Below are positions 60,226 through 64,000 of a stretch of 64,000 nucleotides of DNA, piece by piece. The stretch covers positions 20,677,404 to 20,741,403 of the forward strand of contig CM042536.1 of NCBI GenBank assembly GCA_023630585.1. Reading direction: 5' to 3'. This DNA comes from Cranoglanis bouderius. Its lineage: Eukaryota > Chordata > Actinopteri > Siluriformes > Cranoglanididae. Within the stretch, counting starts at the first letter, position 1, and each line of letters starts with the position of its first letter. The notes beneath the pieces are model-generated. The model saw only the letters and a list, made by a program, of their open reading frames with translations, did no database searches and was not told the origin of the DNA. The position numbers were made by a program, and so were the translations under genes.

Positions 60226-61572
60226 CAGTGGGTATAGAAAAGAATCACCCCCCTTTAAAATAATCACATTTTTTTGCTTTGCATCCTGAAATGAAGATGG
60301 ACACAGTTTTTTTTTTTTTTAATCCAGCTGTATTTACTCAGTGCAACTTATAACATCCAAGTGAAAGATATAACACCAACATGTCAGAACAAAATTTAAA
60401 AAAATTTTAAAAACCAGAATAACTGAGTTGGAAAAAGGATCACTCCCTCCTAAAAATGACTTGTAAACTCAATAAGGTGTAGCTAATCACCTTCTCAATG
60501 GCACACAAAGCCATTTGACTTTCAATTGTGATCAGCTGTGGTCATTTTGATTAGCTCAGCATGAAAAGAGCTTTCCTGGAGCATTTTGTAGTGCAGCTGA
60601 AGCAAACAATCAATTATGAGTGGCAAGGCACTGTCAAAAGATCTCCAGGATAAAGTTGTGAACAGGCACAAGTCAGGAGATGGATACAAAAAAATGCAAA
60701 GGCTTTATCAATGCCTAGAAGCACAGTGAAGTCTATTATTAAGAAGTGGAAGGTATTTGATACAACACAGACCCTCCCTGGATCAGGACGTTGCTCCAAA
60801 CTGGATGAAAGAGCCAGGAGGAAACTGGTAAGAGAGGCTACCAAGAGGCCTACAGCAACTCTGAAGCAGTTGCAGGAATTTATGACAGAGTGGTCAGTGT
60901 GCATGTAACAATATCACAAATTCTCCACAAATGTGACTTGTATGGGAGGGTTGCAAGAAAAAAAAAGCCACCCACGACTGAGCTTTGCTAAAATGCACCT
61001 TGAAGATTCTGAGGCCACATGGAAAAAGGTGTTATGATCAGATGAATTATTTGGCCTCAACACCAAACAATATGTCTGGTGGAAATCCAATACAGCTCAC
61101 CATCCAAATAACACCATTTCTACAGTAAAGCGTGGAGGTGGTAATATCCTGTTACGGGGGTGTTTCTCTGCAGCAGGGACTGGACGGGGCAAATTCTTGA
61201 GGAAAATCTGCTGCCCTCTGCCAGAAAGTTGTCAATGGGAAGAAGGTTTACCTTCCAACATGACAATGACCCAAAGCACACAGCAAAACTGACCACACAG
61301 TGGTTGAAGGAGAAAAAGTTGAATGTCCTTGCATGGCCTAGTCAGAGCCCAGACTTAAACCTCATTGAAAATCTGTGGAATGACTTGAAGACTGCAGTCC
61401 ACAAACGGTCACCATCAAATTTAACTGAACTTGAGCAGTTCTGCATTCCAAGTGGGCAAATATTGCAAAGTCTAGATGTGCAAAGTTAGTAGAGACATAT
61501 CCCAACAGACTAAAGGCTGTAATTAAAAAATTAAGACAAATTAAAGCAAGGGGGTGATCCATTTTCCAACTC

Positions 61573-61611
<39 letters not shown>

Positions 61612-61763
61612 CTGACATGTTATTTCTTTCACTTGGATGTTATAAGTTGCACTGAGTAAATACAGCTGGATAAAACAAAAATTGTGTCCATCTTCATTTC
61701 AGGCTAAAAAGCAACAAAATGTGATTATTTTAAAAGGGGGGTGATTCTTTTCTATACCCACTG
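60226..61763 (+). mobile_element. Tc1-like transposon (CAGTGGGTATAG family), full length (1538 bp)
   Basis: Tips CAGTGGGTATAGAAAAGAAT and its mirror (…GATTCTTTTCTATACCCACTG) ending 61763, with TA at 60224-60225 and 61764-61765. Poly(T) at about 60308-60321 and poly(A) of about 29 at 61580-61608 sit in mirrored subterminal positions. A tail of the same family is at 22190-22390. Confidence 0.92.
60616..61557 (+). pseudogene. Tc1-like transposase, several frame breaks
   Basis: ATG 60616 (MSGKALSKDLQDKVVNRHKS) starts the first HTH. Frame changes near 60690 and 60905 interrupt the second HTH. The first-Asp region near 61030-61060 reads as a damaged VLxSDEL-type box. The core at 61160-61489 keeps FQHDNDPKHTAKL (second Asp) and SPDLNLIENLW (Glu, with Pro changed to Leu before it). 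Another break near 61450 precedes the end at about 61557. Inactive. Confidence 0.82.
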
Positions 61764-61765
61764 TA

Positions 61766-62877
61766 CGCGTGTGTAAAACAGTGTTTCTGTGCATAAACTA
61801 TAAAAACAGCAAGCTTACTTTACTACAGCAAGAACTGTCATGATTGGATGACTAAACAGAAATAGGCCATGATTTGATTAATACTTTCCTGATAGGCATA
61901 GCTGTGGGGAGGTAACCCAATTAATATTTAGCTTCAGCACTGGCTTACCCCTCTTGGCACTCTTTAGAGATTGCTGGCCAGTTGGATGGGCTTTCCAGAA
62001 ATGTCATAAGCTGCTCCCACATCAGACCAAAGCCCACACTTTTCTAAAACACACACAGAGATACAAACACACACAAATGCAGATCCTGGCTGAGCTCCAG
62101 TTACAGACTGCTTTGGCATTTCAAAGAGGGAGAACACAAGGCCTTCTCTCCTCCTCCACAAGAATTCAGAGAAAAACTATGCCTGCTGACTGAGAGCTAA
62201 CCATGAGCACAACTCTCCAAATGCCACATTAATTCTGTTTACTGAAGACTTCAGGGTAATGAATAGAACTCATGTCAAAAAGAAACCCCAGGAATGTGAA
62301 TAATTCCTCTTGATAACTACAGTATGGGTGTTTAATGAGGTAATGCATGGTTGTCACCTTTCTGGCTAAAGTCAGCAGAGAGAACCAGTCTCCTTCAGTA
62401 ACTGCCTGGACTCTGGATTTGAAATATCACAAAAAGAATGTATTATGAAATGATAAGTTGACTTGATTATTAAGTCCTGTCTTCGACAGAGTCAAATAAG
62501 CCTCACGTCAAATGTCTGATTCACAGCACTGAGTTTGATGCTGATAAGCTCATTGTTTTTATCTTCAGAGAGGCATGGTCTGAGGAAAAGTTTCACCACT
62601 GATCAGTGTTACAATACATTCCCTTTTGCTTAATGAGAATAAGTTAATCACAAGGTACCTAATATTTTGGGGCTAAATTAGCAAACTTTGGTCTAGAAAA
62701 GAAGAATATTTCTGCTAATTTCAGTAGAAAGTTATAATTTCAAAGAGACAAATAAAAAAACAAAGATTTTATAATATCTAAAACAGGCATAATTAAATTG
62801 AAGACTAACACTGTTGAAAATAAGGTGGAACTGTGTAGGCTTGAAAAAATTACAGGATCTCTGGTAATAAAGTTTGC
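61766..62877. other. No gene seen
   Basis: No coding exon or element end is recognised. The open frame 61954-62193 lacks homology-like features. The same applies to 59121-59989. Confidence 0.4.
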
Positions 62878-62882
62878 ACTAT

Positions 62883-63491
62883 TGTTAGAGTTTCCTCTCG
62901 TTCTCAGAGTCGCTCGCTAGGCGAGCGGCGGACTCGAACACTTCCGCATTCCACTGCGCGCTTTCCAGCGCTATTCAAAAACTCTCCGATGGACATTTGA
63001 TTCATAAAGACTCACGTGTTGTTTACCTCTGCCATGTGCTTTTTGTTTTCGTTCACGTCATGTCTCCGCCTCCTGTGTTTCCCCAAGTGCTCATGTTTTG
63101 ATTTGTGTCATGTCTCCGCCTCCTCAATTCTCATTGGTTCATGTTATTTCATTGATTCATTGGTTTCAGGTGTGTATGATTTGTGTGCGTGTTTAAATAC
63201 GCCACTCCGTTTCCGCTTCGGCGCGGAGTATTTGTTAATCATAGTTTAGTATAGTTTAAAGTGATCATAGTTCTTGTTCCGATGTCCGTAGCTCCGTGTT
63301 TGTGATTCCCAGACTACTTCCGTGTTTCGAGTGTTTTTTCCTGTCTTTTTGGATTAATACTGACTCTGTGGATTATTGCATTTTTGGATTACTGCTCTTT
63401 TTGAGAATAAACTTTTCTGCATTTACTGATGTCTCCTCAGCCCATGCATCCTGACTCCCTCTTCCGTCCTACACGTCTGTGTTACGTAACA
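62883..63491 (+). mobile_element. Solo LTR of a retrotransposon (609 bp)
   Basis: Starts TGTTAGAG and ends GTTACGTAACA, giving TG…CA ends. It is flanked by a perfect 5-bp duplication ACTAT (62878-62882 and 63492-63496). It contains a TATA-like TTTAAATA (about 63193) and, downstream, GAATAAAC (about 63405-63412), the order expected in an LTR read on the plus strand. An 18-bp direct repeat (GTCATGTCTCCGCCTCCT) occurs at 63057 and 63107. It is more GC- and CpG-rich than its surroundings. No internal coding region is present, so it arose by recombination between two LTRs. Probably Ty3-like, by length and duplication size; family not certain. Confidence 0.85.
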
Positions 63492-63501
63492 ACTATAAAT
63501 A

Positions 63502-64000
63502 CAGGTGCATCTCGAAAAATTAGAATTTAGAGAAGTTTTTTCCCCGTAATTTAATTCAAAAAGTGAAATATTTCAATATTTTTATTTTAATCTTGATTAT
63601 GGCTTAGAGCTCATGGAAATCAAAAATCCAGTATCTCAAAATATTAGAATAAACAATTTATAATATGGAAATGTCGACTTTCTGAAAACTTTGTTTATTT
63701 ATGCCCTCAATACTTGGTCAGGGCTCCTTTTGCACGAATTACTGCATCATTGCGGCGTGCCATGGAGGCAATCAGCCTGTGGCACTGCTGAGGTGTTATG
63801 GAAGCCCAGGTTGCTTTGATAGCGGCCTTCAGCTCGTCTGTATTGTTGGGTCTGGTGTCTCTCATCTTCCTCTTGACAAAATTCAGGTCAGGCGAGTTGG
63901 CTGACCAATCAAGCACAGTAGTACCATGGTCAGCAAACCAGTCACTGGTAGTTTTGGCACTGTGGGCAGGTGCCAGGTCCTGCTGGAAAAGGAAATCATC
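63502..64000 (-). mobile_element. Tc1-like transposon (CAGGTGCATCTC family), cut by window edge
   Basis: Left tip CAGGTGCATCTCGAAAAATT at 63502, right behind the solo LTR and its target duplication. The subterminal sequence and transposase C-terminus match the copy at 20865-21443. The rest continues beyond base 64000. Confidence 0.9.
63707..64000 (-). pseudogene. Tc1-like transposase C-terminal part lacking the catalytic Glu
   Basis: One open minus-strand frame from the window edge to 63707. It has FQQDLAPAHSAKTT (second Asp), then SANSPDLN directly followed by FVKRKMRDTRPNN. Compared with the copy at 21119, a net 21 bases are missing around 63879, removing IENLWSV and with it the catalytic Glu. 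The frame is kept. It ends in GALTKY. N-terminal part not in the window. Confidence 0.85.

Noticed and set aside
1..64000. CRISPR arrays, operons, phage or plasmid genes
   Set aside because: No regularly spaced repeats with unique spacers, no ribosome-binding-site gene clusters; the genes are spliced and vertebrate-like.

Overview
This window is vertebrate nuclear DNA, almost certainly from a teleost fish. It has spliced genes with GT-AG introns, a complete HELLS gene, many Tc1-like DNA transposons with TA target duplications, tRNA-derived SINEs and AT-rich microsatellites. The SINE tail wording and the (GGAT)n-tailed repeat resemble what I recall from catfish and other otophysan genomes; that lineage call is inference. 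There is no operon, CRISPR array or other prokaryotic structure.

Layout. 1-1200: Tc1-like element cut by the window edge. 2011-3930 (+): two-exon gene for a 594-residue coiled-coil protein. 4600-6250: two abutting Tc1 relics in opposite orientations. 7050-15545 (-): complete 23-coding-exon HELLS (lymphoid-specific SNF2 helicase, 851 residues), convergent with the coiled-coil gene, with E2F-like sites upstream (15929, 16177). 16500-28000: transposon-rich, with a SINE-like repeat, a short Tc1 derivative (17850), a Tc1 copy (20865), a Tc1 element holding a second inserted copy (22399-25017 around 23312-24826), a dispersed repeat (25191) and a DIRS-like retroelement fragment (27284). 28000-36300: no gene recognised. 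36335 to about 53251 (+): five- or six-exon gene for a DUF-type protein resembling vertebrate C8orf58. Its introns hold an internally deleted Tc1 copy, MITEs and SINEs. 54672-64000: further Tc1 copies of at least four families, one HTH fragment of another transposase class, a solo LTR (62883-63491), and a Tc1 copy cut by the right edge.

Three host genes are supported by splice signals whose phases join without a break. HELLS is a chromatin remodeller known to promote DNA methylation and repression of repeats. The coiled-coil and C8orf58-like proteins have no function I can assign. All transposase genes seen here are broken: frameshifts, stops, a replaced catalytic Glu (54672 element) or a deleted catalytic Glu (63502 element). 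I found no convincing new biological system. The most useful observations are the complete gene models, the alternative 3' end of the C8orf58-like gene, the inverted duplication at 22998-23069, the nested insertion, and several mobile elements with intact target duplications.
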